64,000 bases of DNA, taken from contig NZ_FOPH01000002.1 of NCBI RefSeq assembly GCF_900113415.1, positions 248,001-312,000 of the forward strand. Reading direction: 5' to 3'. Within the stretch, counting starts at the first letter, position 1. Every line of letters starts with the position of its first letter. Shown piece after piece: positions 52,963 through 61,591 of the stretch. A program made the position numbers and the translations under genes. The stretch is from Oribacterium sp. WCC10 (GTDB lineage: Bacteria; Bacillota; Clostridia; Lachnospirales; Lachnospiraceae). The notes beneath the pieces were generated by a model. It saw only the letters and a list, made by a program, of their open reading frames with translations, ran no database searches and was not told the DNA's origin.

Positions 52963-53021
52963 CTGCTAACGGGAATCGAACCCCTTAGTTTTGCATTTAA
53001 ACTGATATTAAAAATCTATCA
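52963..53021 (-). pseudogene. Degenerate tRNA-like remnant
   Basis: Read on the minus strand, GGGGTTCGATTCCCGTTAGC (ending at 52963-52985) reproduces the T-arm and 3' acceptor strand of the tRNA-Gly at 56416-56486, with 24 of 26 bases alike. Upstream, GCTGATA could pair with TAGCAGC except for one position. AGTTT/AAACT could form an anticodon stem, but the loop lacks U33 and no D-arm is present. It overlaps the stop codon of the DUF4358-like gene. A tRNA fragment left by integration or duplication is the best reading; it is not a functional tRNA. Confidence 0.55.
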
Positions 53022-53750
53022 GCCGATGCTTGAAGCAATAGTCTGTTCGATGGCAGCTGAATTTGAAGACATTACAAGGTAAACGTACTTGCCGAGTGTC
53101 TTAACTGCACTTGCTGCTACGATCTGATACTGTTCAGGCATATAGTCCTGGAGCTCCTGAGCCTTCTGCTGCTGTACTGCGCTGAGCTGTCCTACGAGAG
53201 TAGAAACTGAAGCTGCATCCTTAGCTTCAAGGATGGCAACTGTATCAGCCTTTGTTACGTCCTCTGCCATAGCAAATACATACCCCTCAAGCTGAGATGC
53301 ATCGATGCCATAGTAGTTTGAAATATAGTTTGCATCAACTGTTACCATGCCCGGAAGAAGACCGGTAACCTTGTTGTAGATATCGCTTGGAGCTACAGAA
53401 GCAACCTGTGCTGCAGTAGTCTCAGCTGCAGTTGTAGTCTCCTCTTTGGTGGTCTCCTCGGCGGTAGTCTCTTCCTTAGTAGTCTCTTCGGCAGCAGTTG
53501 TAGTCTCTTCTTCAGAGCTTTCCTCAGCTGCGGCAGTAGTCTCTTCAGCGGCAGCAGTTGTTTCCTCTTCGGTCTCAGCAGCAGTTGTGGTCTCCTCTGT
53601 TGCCTTCTCGGTTGTTTCCTCGGCAGCAGCAGTTGTCTCTACAGCGGCTGTTGTAACAGCATTGGTTTTTGATGAACTTCCGCATCCGTTAAGTGTAATA
53701 GCAGATACTGCAAGGATGGCAGCAGTTGTTAAAATAATGTGTCTCTTCAT
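53019..53750 (-). CDS. DUF4358-like lipoprotein with Thr/Glu/Ala-rich linker
   Basis: 243 residues. A lipoprotein signal (hydrophobic stretch, then LNGCGSSS) is followed by a low-complexity region (about 30-125) of alternating TTAAEE and EETT repeats. A C-terminal globular domain (about 130-243; LEGYVFAMAEDVTKADTVAI) matches the DUF4358 type. The lysine-poor, highly acidic linker likely spans the cell wall. The DNA shows corresponding short repeats, so its length may vary between strains. GGGGAGA lies before the start. Function is unknown. Confidence 0.8.
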   Translation of the reverse strand: MKRHIILTTAAILAVSAITLNGCGSSSKTNAVTTAAVETTAAAEETTEKATEETTTAAETEEETTAAAEETTAAAEESSEEETTTAAEETTKEETTAEETTKEETTTAAETTAAQVASVAPSDIYNKVTGLLPGMVTVDANYISNYYGIDASQLEGYVFAMAEDVTKADTVAILEAKDAASVSTLVGQLSAVQQQKAQELQDYMPEQYQIVAASAVKTLGKYVYLVMSSNSAAIEQTIASSIG

Positions 53751-53887
53751 AATTCTTTCTCCCCATACTATGTTGAAATCATTACATTCTTATCTTGTTC
53801 CTATATGGAACTACTTGCATCATTATAATATATATTTACATTTTAACAATGAAAAACTTGTAAAAACATAGGCTAATACAAATAGCA

Positions 53888-54850
53888 TTACTGCGTAGCC
53901 GTTGTTCCTGCGGCAGTTGTTTCGGATTCTGTTTCTGCTGTGGAGATACTGCTGTTTGTAAGATGAGCCTCCGCATAGTTTTCAAGCACCTGTTTCCATA
54001 CGGCATAAGCAGAGTTTGTCTGGTGCACATAATGGTCGCTGCAGAATCCGGAAGCAAGGCAGCCATTAGCATCTGAAAGGGGCGTTGCGATATCAACGTA
54101 GCCCCATCCGTTTGTTTCAGCCAATGCCGCCATAGTGGCATTAAGTGCTCTGATGTTTGCATTGTTCAGATTCTTTTTCTCAGAACCGTTGTACATAGGA
54201 GTAGTACTGATGATAGTGAAATCCACACCGGGATTTGTGGCGGTGATCTGGTCCAAAAGATGAAGATACTTCTGAACGGTATCATCCACTCCGGCATACA
54301 GATCGTTTAAACCGAAAAAGCAGTATACATGCTTTGCACCCATGAGACTGATTGACTCCCATACATGACGCTGCTGACCGAGATATACCGGATGGGTTGA
54401 TTTGCTCGTAATCTTTGAAAAAGCATTGTGAACAGAATAACTTCCTCTTGTAAGAAACTTGAGGTTCTGGAATATCGGATCGTTCGAGTGCTTTGCGGCA
54501 TAAAGAGAAAAACCCATGGCCACGGAATCCCCGATAAGAACTGCATCCTTGTAGTAGTTGCCTATATCTGCCGCATGCTGCGCAATGGCTGCAAGTCGTG
54601 CCTGTTCTGCCAATTGCTGTTCAAGCCAAAGCTCGTCGGCGGATTTTGTTTCGGATAATGTTTCTGCCAAAGTTTCCTCTGCAGGATTCACAGGCATGGA
54701 GCTTTCTGATTCTCCGATTGCAGGCCCAATCTGAGACAATGTGCCTGAAGCACCGTTGTCACCTGCTATGGAATCCGCATATGAAAGTGATAAAGATGAA
54801 ACAGATATAGAAAAAGTCAACAATGCTGATAGCAGTCTTCGAGCCTTCAT
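53888..54850 (-). CDS. Exported SGNH/GDSL hydrolase (1)
   Basis: 320 residues. A signal peptide (cut near SYADS) precedes an acidic linker, then the SGNH domain (about 100-300). Block I is VLIGDSVAMGFSLY, block III FFGLNDLYAG and block V SDHYVHQTNSAYAVW, giving Ser, Gly/Asn and Asp-His catalytic residues. It probably removes or transfers acetyl groups on a wall polysaccharide or peptidoglycan. Paralogues are encoded at 56653 and 57725, next to an MBOAT and a DHHW protein. GGGGAGGAAA precedes the ATG. A low-complexity Ser/Thr/Glu tail ends it. Confidence 0.85.
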   Translation of the reverse strand: MKARRLLSALLTFSISVSSLSLSYADSIAGDNGASGTLSQIGPAIGESESSMPVNPAEETLAETLSETKSADELWLEQQLAEQARLAAIAQHAADIGNYYKDAVLIGDSVAMGFSLYAAKHSNDPIFQNLKFLTRGSYSVHNAFSKITSKSTHPVYLGQQRHVWESISLMGAKHVYCFFGLNDLYAGVDDTVQKYLHLLDQITATNPGVDFTIISTTPMYNGSEKKNLNNANIRALNATMAALAETNGWGYVDIATPLSDANGCLASGFCSDHYVHQTNSAYAVWKQVLENYAEAHLTNSSISTAETESETTAAGTTATQ

Positions 54851-55115
54851 ATATTTCCTCCCCTCAGAACATGAATCTGCCCTCTTGTGTGTACATGACA
54901 GATTACGTTGAATTGCAAAGTATATCTGTAAGTCCGTGAATCACCCCTTTCCGGACCACTGATATATGTACACACGTACTTTATGGAATGATGATAAAAC
55001 TTTATGTGAAAACTATCTATAAACGTAAAAACAAAGTAAAAATTAAACCTATTTAATTTATCGTACATGTTCTTGAAAAGATAATGTTTATTTCCTGTGT
55101 TTGGCTGAATTTTTC

Positions 55116-55144
55116 TTGACTCATCAGGTTCGTAATATTAGATT
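55116..55144 (+). promoter_or_regulatory. Putative promoter giving a leaderless transcript
   Basis: TTGACT (55116-55121), 17-base spacer, TAGATT (55139-55144). The expected start is at or next to the ATG at 55151, and no ribosome site precedes that ATG. The remaining 54851-55115 is AT-rich with no gene seen. Confidence 0.5.
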
Positions 55145-55150
55145 AAGCGT

Positions 55151-55942
55151 ATGAGTAAGATAACATTTAAAAAACCGGGTAATTTCATATATCCAGTTCC
55201 GGCTGTCATGGTCAGCCTCAGGGATAAATCAGGCAAAAGCAATATCATCACCGTAGCGTGGACAGGCACCATCTGCTCTGATCCGCCTATGGCATATATT
55301 TCCGTGCGTAAAAACAGAGGCAGCTATCCCATGCTAGTAGAGTCAGGCGAGTTTGTTATCAATCTTCCGGATGAAAAGCTGGTTAAGGCTCTTGATTACT
55401 GCGGAGTCAGAAGCATTGGTAAAGTGGATAAATGGAAGGATATGGGACTTCACGAGGGAGAAGCAAGTGCTGTTTCAGCGCCTACCATTGAAGAGGCGCC
55501 GGTATCTATTGAGTGTAAGGTGACCCAGGTTCTGCCATTGGGAACACATGACATGTTTCTTGCAGAAGTTGTGGCGGTTCAGGTTGATGAGCAGTATATA
55601 GATGAAAAGGGAGCTTTTCACATGGATGAAGTCGGGCTCGTGGCTTATTCTCATGGAGACTATATGTCTTTGGGAGAAAAGCTCGGAAGCTTCGGATATT
55701 CAGTTCGAAAGAAGCCTGCGCCAAAGCAAGGCAACCGTTCTAAGCCTGACAGGAAGTCTGACAGAAGATCTGTGGAGAAGCATTCCAAAGAGAAGTCTCA
55801 AAAGACGAATAGCAGTAACAGTTCAAAGGAGAAGAAGCTTTTCAAGGACAGAAAGGCTAATCCTTCAAAGAAAACATCTTTTGTCGGAGATAATAGAGCG
55901 TTTGCAAAGAAAACAGGAAAATCATTCAGTAGAAGAGGGTGA
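55151..55942 (+). CDS. Flavin reductase-like protein with basic C-terminal tail
   Basis: 263 residues. The split-barrel FMN-binding domain (about 1-180) shows PVPAVMVSLRDKSGKSNIIT, WTGTICSDPPMAYISVRKNR and EFVINLPDEKLVKALDYCG. Such proteins reduce flavins or carry FMN in anaerobes. The last ~80 residues are a Lys/Arg/Ser-rich tail (from SVRKKPAPKQGNRSKP) without predicted fold, unusual for the family and perhaps for nucleic-acid or RNA contact. The promoter placement suggests a leaderless mRNA. It is followed three bases later by a small membrane protein gene. Confidence 0.83.
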   Translation: MSKITFKKPGNFIYPVPAVMVSLRDKSGKSNIITVAWTGTICSDPPMAYISVRKNRGSYPMLVESGEFVINLPDEKLVKALDYCGVRSIGKVDKWKDMGLHEGEASAVSAPTIEEAPVSIECKVTQVLPLGTHDMFLAEVVAVQVDEQYIDEKGAFHMDEVGLVAYSHGDYMSLGEKLGSFGYSVRKKPAPKQGNRSKPDRKSDRRSVEKHSKEKSQKTNSSNSSKEKKLFKDRKANPSKKTSFVGDNRAFAKKTGKSFSRRG

Positions 55943-55944
55943 CG

Positions 55945-56133
55945 ATGAATATTGAAAAAATACGGGCATTTCTTAACAGAAACAGAAATATTTTCATCAT
56001 AGTGACTTTTATTCTTATAGCGACACTGATATACAGATACACTGATAATTTTTATATCAACCTTGTTATATGTGTCATCGCAGTATATTCCTATCTCCAC
56101 TTTTTTAATACAAAGTGGAAGAATAAAAAGTGA
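55945..56133 (+). CDS. Small membrane protein
   Basis: 62 residues from ATG 55945. Two hydrophobic segments (about 13-31, FIIVTFILIATLIYRYT, and about 34-52, FYINLVICVIAVYSYLHFF) flanked by basic ends. No family is recognised. It starts two bases after the flavin reductase stop, so the two are probably co-translated; its own ribosome site is weak. It could be a membrane partner or a chance short ORF, with the former favoured by the codon pattern and compact placement. Confidence 0.5.
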   Translation: MNIEKIRAFLNRNRNIFIIVTFILIATLIYRYTDNFYINLVICVIAVYSYLHFFNTKWKNKK

Positions 56134-56238
56134 AAGGACATCATTTAGCAGTTCTGCGGCATATTGAATCGGTATAAGTTTCATGAACGGAATACTTAAC
56201 CTAATGCCGGCGGGTGAACTGTTAAGACATAAAATGAC

Positions 56239-56266
56239 GTGAGTGTCAAAAGTATTTGCCACTCAC
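56239..56266. repeat. GTGAGTGTCAAA hairpin (family B), copy 2
   Basis: GTGAGTGTCAAA pairs with TTTGCCACTCAC. The surrounding 56134-56415 shows no gene other than the tRNA at its end. Confidence 0.6.
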
Positions 56267-56415
56267 AAATGATGCGCATAAAGTCTCAAATCAATGTGCA
56301 AGCACGTGATTTGGTACTCTGGACCCTTACATCATAAAATTTTCTGATCAGAAAGATTTTTAATCTTGGTTGACTTGATGAAAAATAGGAGTAAAATCTT
56401 AGAGGTACAAGAGTT

Positions 56416-56486
56416 GCAGCTATAGTACATCGGTAGTACATCGGCTTCCCAAGCCGAGGAGGCGGGTTCGATTCCCGTTAGCTGCT
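56416..56486 (+). tRNA. tRNA-Gly (anticodon CCC)
   Basis: Acceptor GCAGCTA/TAGCTGC, D-arm GTAC/GTAC, anticodon stem TCGGC/GCCGA around TTCCCAA, and T-arm GCGGG-TTCGATT-CCCGT fold into a complete cloverleaf of 71 bases. The CCC anticodon reads GGG glycine codons. A T-rich tract with an inverted stem follows at about 56495-56548 as a possible terminator. Confidence 0.9.
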
Positions 56487-56652
56487 TGAATGAAAAGCCG
56501 TAAGATCATGGGGATTTTGATTTTCCATTGATTCTACGGCTTTTTTTGATAACCGTTAGTAATTTGTAATTGATGCGAAAGTTGATTTTATGACCAGATA
56601 AGTTTCTTTGTGCTAGAATGGTGCATGTAGACTAAAAACGAAGGGATTTATT

Positions 56653-57594
56653 ATGAGAGGTATGAGAAAACTTGCGATGCTGGCACTCAGCACTGCAATC
56701 ATCACAAATGCCGGCATTTCTTCACTTGCTGCAACAACAGGAGCATCCGGCATTGATTTAGACACGTATCAGTCAGGTCAGTTTGGACCCGGTGTGGGTG
56801 GCGATTCCGTACAGTCAGAGGCTTCCGCAACTTCAGAAGCTTCCGCGGCGGCAGATGCAGCTTATGCGGCACAGGTGGCACAGGCGAGTCTTGGTACATA
56901 TGTGAGTTCTTCAGGTGCTGTCATCATTGGCCCTGTTTCGGCCATAGACACATCGAATCTTACTGAAGAGCAGAATCAGGCACTTGATCATCTGTTCCAG
57001 AACTCAGTTATTATAGGCAATTCAATCGGAAACGGATTTGCGCTTTATACAAAGAAGCATGCTGAGGATCCGGTTCTCAAGAACTTTCAGGCACTTACAG
57101 CCAATGGTTACTATATAGAAGGCGCATTTGACAGTATAAGCACTACAAGCCGCCATCCGTTCTACAGAGGGCAGCAGCGTTTCGTATGGGATTCTGTGCA
57201 GCTTATGGGCGCAAAGCATGTGTTCCTGTCTTTCGGAACTACCGAAGTTCAGTACCCTGATGTGATAGAGGATTATCAGAAGCTTATCGATCAGATAGTT
57301 GCTGTCAATCCTGATGTAGATATCACCATATTCAGTGCTACTTATATCTATCCCGGCAAGTACTACGGCACTATGACCAGCCCGAATGTTAAGAAATTCA
57401 ACACAACGATGGAGCAGGTATGTGCTGCAAGAGGCTGGAACTTTATCAATGTGGCCGATCGTCTTAAGGATGAAAACGGTGATCTGAATCCGGTTTACAG
57501 CTCGGATGAGTATATACATCAGAATGATCAGGCATATGATATCTGGACAGCCGCCCTTAAGGAATACGGACTTAAGAAGCTGGGACTTGTATGA
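56653..57594 (+). CDS. Exported SGNH-like protein (2), catalytic blocks altered
   Basis: 313 residues. Signal peptide (about 1-27), an Ala/Ser/Gln-rich linker, then an SGNH-like domain (about 110-305). Block I reads VIIGNSIGNGFALY with a serine, but block III reads FLSFGTTEVQYPD, lacking the GxND Asn. Block V DEYIHQNDQAYDIW keeps Asp-His. The loss of the oxyanion Asn suggests weak or no esterase activity, perhaps a binding or chaperone role. It is a paralogue of the proteins at 53888 and 57725 and lies beside them and an MBOAT gene. GAAGGGA precedes the ATG. Confidence 0.8.
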   Translation: MRGMRKLAMLALSTAIITNAGISSLAATTGASGIDLDTYQSGQFGPGVGGDSVQSEASATSEASAAADAAYAAQVAQASLGTYVSSSGAVIIGPVSAIDTSNLTEEQNQALDHLFQNSVIIGNSIGNGFALYTKKHAEDPVLKNFQALTANGYYIEGAFDSISTTSRHPFYRGQQRFVWDSVQLMGAKHVFLSFGTTEVQYPDVIEDYQKLIDQIVAVNPDVDITIFSATYIYPGKYYGTMTSPNVKKFNTTMEQVCAARGWNFINVADRLKDENGDLNPVYSSDEYIHQNDQAYDIWTAALKEYGLKKLGLV

Positions 57595-57724
57595 TACAGG
57601 TTCAGGGATATATCAGGTAGGGGTATAGATTCTTTGTTAATATCATGCCGTAATCCGGTATGGTGAATATTATATATTGACCGCTAGTGTGGTTTCACAC
57701 AAACGACGGCGGAATGGAGAGAGT

Positions 57725-58672
57725 ATGAAAAAGACTTTTAGAAAGGCTATGCTTATAGCTTTGGCATCATCAATGATTATTTCATCAGGTATCATTTCAA
57801 TGGCTGATGAAACTTCAGGTTCAGCTCAGACTGCGGTTACAGAGACTTCTGCAGCAACAGAAAACTCAACAGGAGCTCAGACCACAGAAGCTCAGGAACT
57901 TGCTTCTGATCCTGTCCTTAATGCTCAGGAAGATCAGAGGGTGGTTGATTTCTACAAGGATTCCGTTATCATCGGAGATTCTGTAGCTGATGGTTTCAAC
58001 AAGTATGCGCTTAAAAGAAGTGCCAATCCTTTACTTGCAAACCTTAAGTTCTTCACTCAGGCACGTTACAGTATCCATGACGAGATTCAGCCTATCGGAA
58101 CCGAAGGTGTAAACCATCTCTGGTACGGTGGAGCACAACATTATGCTCCTGAACTTGTTGCTCTTTCAGGCGCCAGACATGTATATCTGTCTCTTGGGCT
58201 CAATGATGTAAAGATGCGTCCAAGTGAGGTGCTTGCAAACTACAAGTCATTGATAGAATCAATTGCTGCGGCAAATCCTGCAGTTGACATCACGATCATC
58301 AGCACCACATATATCTATCCTGATGCACAGACAAAGCTTTCGGGTATCAAGAGCTGGGCTTTCGACAATGATACTGTTCGTAAGCTTAATACCTCTATGC
58401 AGGAGCTTGCTGCTGAAAAGGGATACGGTTATATCGACATTGCAAACCGTCTTGCAGATGCTAACGGCAACCTTGATCCTAAGTACTGCACAGACAAGTA
58501 TATTCACCAGAATGCCGATGCATATGTTGTCTGGGTACAGTGTCTGAGAGAGTATGCCGCAAGTAAGAACTATGCTCATGCAAATGATGAGACAGTTATC
58601 GAAGAGAATGCAGCCTCAACATCAGAAACCACTTCCGGAACTGTTGCGGAGACAGCAGCTGCAACAGCCTGA
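57725..58672 (+). CDS. Exported SGNH/GDSL hydrolase (3)
   Basis: 315 residues from ATG 57725 (ATGGAGAGAG upstream); a longer start at 57677 is less likely. Signal peptide (about 1-27), Thr/Ala linker, then SGNH domain with VIIGDSVADGFNKY, YLSLGLNDVKMRP and DKYIHQNADAYVVW, all catalytic residues present. A Thr/Ser-rich tail follows. It is probably a secreted acetylesterase or acetyltransferase partner. It is followed by a family B hairpin and the MBOAT gene, consistent with an O-acetylation locus. Confidence 0.86.
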   Translation: MKKTFRKAMLIALASSMIISSGIISMADETSGSAQTAVTETSAATENSTGAQTTEAQELASDPVLNAQEDQRVVDFYKDSVIIGDSVADGFNKYALKRSANPLLANLKFFTQARYSIHDEIQPIGTEGVNHLWYGGAQHYAPELVALSGARHVYLSLGLNDVKMRPSEVLANYKSLIESIAAANPAVDITIISTTYIYPDAQTKLSGIKSWAFDNDTVRKLNTSMQELAAEKGYGYIDIANRLADANGNLDPKYCTDKYIHQNADAYVVWVQCLREYAASKNYAHANDETVIEENAASTSETTSGTVAETAAATA

Positions 58673-58695
58673 CAGGCAGCAAATTGTAAAATATT

Positions 58696-58740
58696 AATGA
58701 TGATGTGGGTGACAAAAGAATTTGCCGCTCACATCATTTT
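58696..58740. terminator. GTGGGTGACAAA hairpin (family B), copy 3, terminator-like
   Basis: AATGATGATGTGGGTGACAAA pairs with TTTGCCGCTCACATCATTTT, ending in T4. It shares the stem core with 42230-42258 and 56239-56266. Confidence 0.65.
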
Positions 58741-58760
58741 GTGTGTAAACGGAGATTATT

Positions 58761-60218
58761 ATGGTTTTCAGTAGTATTCCATTCCTGTTTTTCTTTCTCC
58801 CACTGTGCCTGATACTTTATTATCTGGTGCCATTCAAGATGAAAAACTATGTCCTTCTTGTATTTTCGCTGGTGTTCTATGCCTGGGGAGAGCCTATATA
58901 CATCCTGCTGATGCTATTTGAGACTTTATCTGATTACAGTCTCGGAAGAATTATGGACAGGGCAGGGGACAATCAAAATGTGAGAAGGATTTGCCTTGCT
59001 CTATCTGTTATCATCGATCTATCGGTTCTTGGTTTCTTCAAGTATGCGGATTTCCTGATAGAGTCTGTTAATGCAGTTTCAGGAACTGCCATCATGCCAC
59101 TGGGGTTGGGACTTCCTATCGGTATAAGCTTTTTTACATTTCAGACCATGAGCTATACCATAGACCTTTATAAGAAACAGGTGAAGGTTGAGAAGAATTA
59201 TTTCTATTACCTTACATACGTTTCCATGTTTCCACAGCTTATCGCGGGACCTATCGTCAGATTTTCAACGGTTAATGAAGAACTGCACGAACGTAAGATT
59301 GATTTTGAAGGTTTTATCCAGGGCGGTCTCAGATTTCTCCAGGGACTGTTCAAAAAGGTACTGCTTGCCAATACCATCGGTTCTCTTTGGGAAGTGATAA
59401 AGGCAGGAGCATTTGCATCCATAGGAGAACTTAGTGTTGTCAGTGCGTGGCTGGGAGCTGTGTGTTTTACACTTCAGCTTTATTTTGACTTCAGTGCCTA
59501 CAGTGATATGGCCATCGGAATGGGCAGAATGCTTGGATTCCACTATCTTGAGAACTTTAATTATCCTTTGAGTGCGGTATCTGTGACGGATTTTTGGAGA
59601 CGCTGGCACATTTCATTAAGTACCTGGTTCCGTGACTATGTATACATTCCTTTGGGAGGAAACCGTCACGGTGAGCTGAAGCAGCTCAGAAACATGTTCA
59701 TTGTGTGGTTTCTGACGGGGCTCTGGCATGGAGCAGCCTGGAACTTTATACTCTGGGGACTTTTCTACGGAGTGCTCCTTGCGCTTGAGAAAAATGTATG
59801 GGGCAAGGCACTCGGTAAGCTGCCATCATTCCTTCAGCACCTTTATGCCATGTTTATATATGTGACAGGATTTATCATCTTTGTATTTGATGATATGGGG
59901 CAGCTTGGACATTACCTCAAAATCATGTTCGGAATATCCGGAGCGCCTTTCTATAATGCTGATGTGCTGTGGTATCTCAGAAACAATTTTATACTGCTTA
60001 TACTGGGGTGCACCATTTCGTTCCCGGTATATCCATGGCTTAGAGGCAGACTTAGAAGTGTTGCAAAGGGAAATGGAAAGGCCGGCCTTTCTGAGATGAT
60101 TACGAGGGAAACATTTTTTACTATCCTACGTTCATCTTTTTACATTGTCCTGTTCTTCCTTACAACAGCATATCTTGTGAATGATACCTACAATCCATTC
60201 CTTTATTTCAGATTCTGA
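58761..60218 (+). CDS. MBOAT-family O-acyltransferase
   Basis: 485 residues with about eleven membrane helices. SSIPFLFFFLPLCLILYYLV opens the AlgI/PatA/DltB-like fold; the family residues include ISFFTFQTMSYTIDLYKKQV, FQLIAG-type PQLIAGPIVRFSTVNEEL, WRRWHISLSTWFRDYVYIPL and FLTGLWHGAAWNFILWG with the essential His. It transfers acyl (usually acetyl) groups across the membrane to polysaccharide or teichoic acid acceptors. Three SGNH proteins upstream and a DHHW protein downstream match a PatA/PatB- or AlgIJ-like system. CGGAGA precedes the ATG. Confidence 0.92.
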   Translation: MVFSSIPFLFFFLPLCLILYYLVPFKMKNYVLLVFSLVFYAWGEPIYILLMLFETLSDYSLGRIMDRAGDNQNVRRICLALSVIIDLSVLGFFKYADFLIESVNAVSGTAIMPLGLGLPIGISFFTFQTMSYTIDLYKKQVKVEKNYFYYLTYVSMFPQLIAGPIVRFSTVNEELHERKIDFEGFIQGGLRFLQGLFKKVLLANTIGSLWEVIKAGAFASIGELSVVSAWLGAVCFTLQLYFDFSAYSDMAIGMGRMLGFHYLENFNYPLSAVSVTDFWRRWHISLSTWFRDYVYIPLGGNRHGELKQLRNMFIVWFLTGLWHGAAWNFILWGLFYGVLLALEKNVWGKALGKLPSFLQHLYAMFIYVTGFIIFVFDDMGQLGHYLKIMFGISGAPFYNADVLWYLRNNFILLILGCTISFPVYPWLRGRLRSVAKGNGKAGLSEMITRETFFTILRSSFYIVLFFLTTAYLVNDTYNPFLYFRF

Positions 60219-60367
60219 TGGGAAGCAAAGAAATACAAATAAACCGCTGAATGATGCAACGGTTCATTAAAGTCTCCGGCGGATGCGTGGATATTTGCAG
60301 AGAAATGCATTAATTAGTATTTTCTGACATTGTTCAGGGCATTGACGCCTGATAATAGGAGTTTATG

Positions 60368-61576
60368 ATGCAAAATGAATCAAATAAAAAAGAAGACTAT
60401 CTTCTGGCAGGTGTCCGGAATGTGGGTAATGTCATCACTGTGATGACGGTTACAATTGCCATACTTGTTTTCGGAGTATGGTTTATGCTTTCGCCTAAGA
60501 GGGAATTCAGTGAAAGTGAGAACAGACAGCTGGCACTGTGGCCGACCTACACGTTTCAGTCATTAAAGGACGGATCGTATATGAGCGGAATACAGAAGTA
60601 TCTGTCAGATCATTTTCCTGCCCGTGACCAGTTTATGACGTTTAAAACCAAGGCTGAGATGATGATGGGAAAGCAGGAAATCAATGACATATACATTGCG
60701 AAGGACGGATTTCTCATTGAGGCTTACGATGAGCCAAAGCAGAGTGAAAAGATTATCAACCAGTACAGAAAGCTGTATCAGGATGTAACCACTGATGCCA
60801 AAGACAATATTAAGCTGATGCTGGTGCCTACGGCAGTGACTGTCTATAATGATAAGCTTCCTGCATATGCCCCTGACAAGGGAGAACTTAAGCAGCTTGA
60901 AACCATGGAGAAGCTTTATGAGGCGCTTCCTGAGATGAAACGTATAGATTGTTATCAGGGACTTATTGAGGCCGCTGAGACAGAGAAAAGTGTGGCCGGG
61001 TTTACTCCGCTATACTATCATACCGATCATCACTGGACTACATACGGTGCTTATGTTGCTTACAGAGAATACTGTAAGGCGGAGGGTATTGAACCCATTC
61101 CGGAGGAGGCATTTACAAAAACTGTAGTGACGGATAGCTTCAAGGGCACGGTTTACTCGAAGCTTAATGACACTACGGTGGCCGGAGAGGAGATAACCAT
61201 CTATGAGAATCCGGATAATGTCTTGACTGTGAACTATACCGATTCACAGGAGGTTACAGATACTCTTTACAATAAGGAGTACCTGGAGAAAAAGGATAAG
61301 TATTCCATGTTTCTCAACAACCTTCATCCTCTCATCGAGATAACCAATGAGACTGCGGATTCCGACAAGGTTATGGTTCTTATCAAGGACAGTTATGCAA
61401 ATTCGATCGTACCTTTCCTTGTAAATCACTATAAGAAGATTTATGTTTTTGATACCCGTTACTACCGTTTCGGCCCGGCATCATTTATCAATGAGCATCC
61501 CGAGGTTACGGATGTGCTTATTCTGTATAACATGAACACCATTGATACTGATCTGGGAATCGGTGGAATATTCTGA
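60368..61576 (+). CDS. DHHW/AlgJ-like acetylation protein
   Basis: 402 residues from ATG 60368 (AGGAG six bases upstream; ATG 60365 is an alternative). A single membrane anchor (about 23-43), then an extracytoplasmic domain with FSESENRQLALWPTYTFQSL, YLSDHFPARDQFMTFKTKAE, TDHHWTTYGAYVAYREYC (DHHW motif) and VLIKDSYANSIVPFLVNHYK. These are features of DHHW/AlgJ-AlgX-like partners of MBOAT acyltransferases that pass acetyl groups to exported polysaccharide. It forms a unit with the preceding MBOAT gene. Confidence 0.9.
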   Translation: MQNESNKKEDYLLAGVRNVGNVITVMTVTIAILVFGVWFMLSPKREFSESENRQLALWPTYTFQSLKDGSYMSGIQKYLSDHFPARDQFMTFKTKAEMMMGKQEINDIYIAKDGFLIEAYDEPKQSEKIINQYRKLYQDVTTDAKDNIKLMLVPTAVTVYNDKLPAYAPDKGELKQLETMEKLYEALPEMKRIDCYQGLIEAAETEKSVAGFTPLYYHTDHHWTTYGAYVAYREYCKAEGIEPIPEEAFTKTVVTDSFKGTVYSKLNDTTVAGEEITIYENPDNVLTVNYTDSQEVTDTLYNKEYLEKKDKYSMFLNNLHPLIEITNETADSDKVMVLIKDSYANSIVPFLVNHYKKIYVFDTRYYRFGPASFINEHPEVTDVLILYNMNTIDTDLGIGGIF

Positions 61577-61591
61577 TTTGATCGTTAAATT

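Noticed and set aside
52963-53021. A second functional tRNA gene
   Set aside because: The D-arm is absent, the anticodon loop lacks the conserved U33, and the acceptor stem is mismatched; only a remnant is supported.
53446-53871. Val/Ser-rich plus-strand ORF
   Set aside because: It is the antisense reading of the Thr/Glu/Ala repeat of the DUF4358-like gene and has no coding features of its own.
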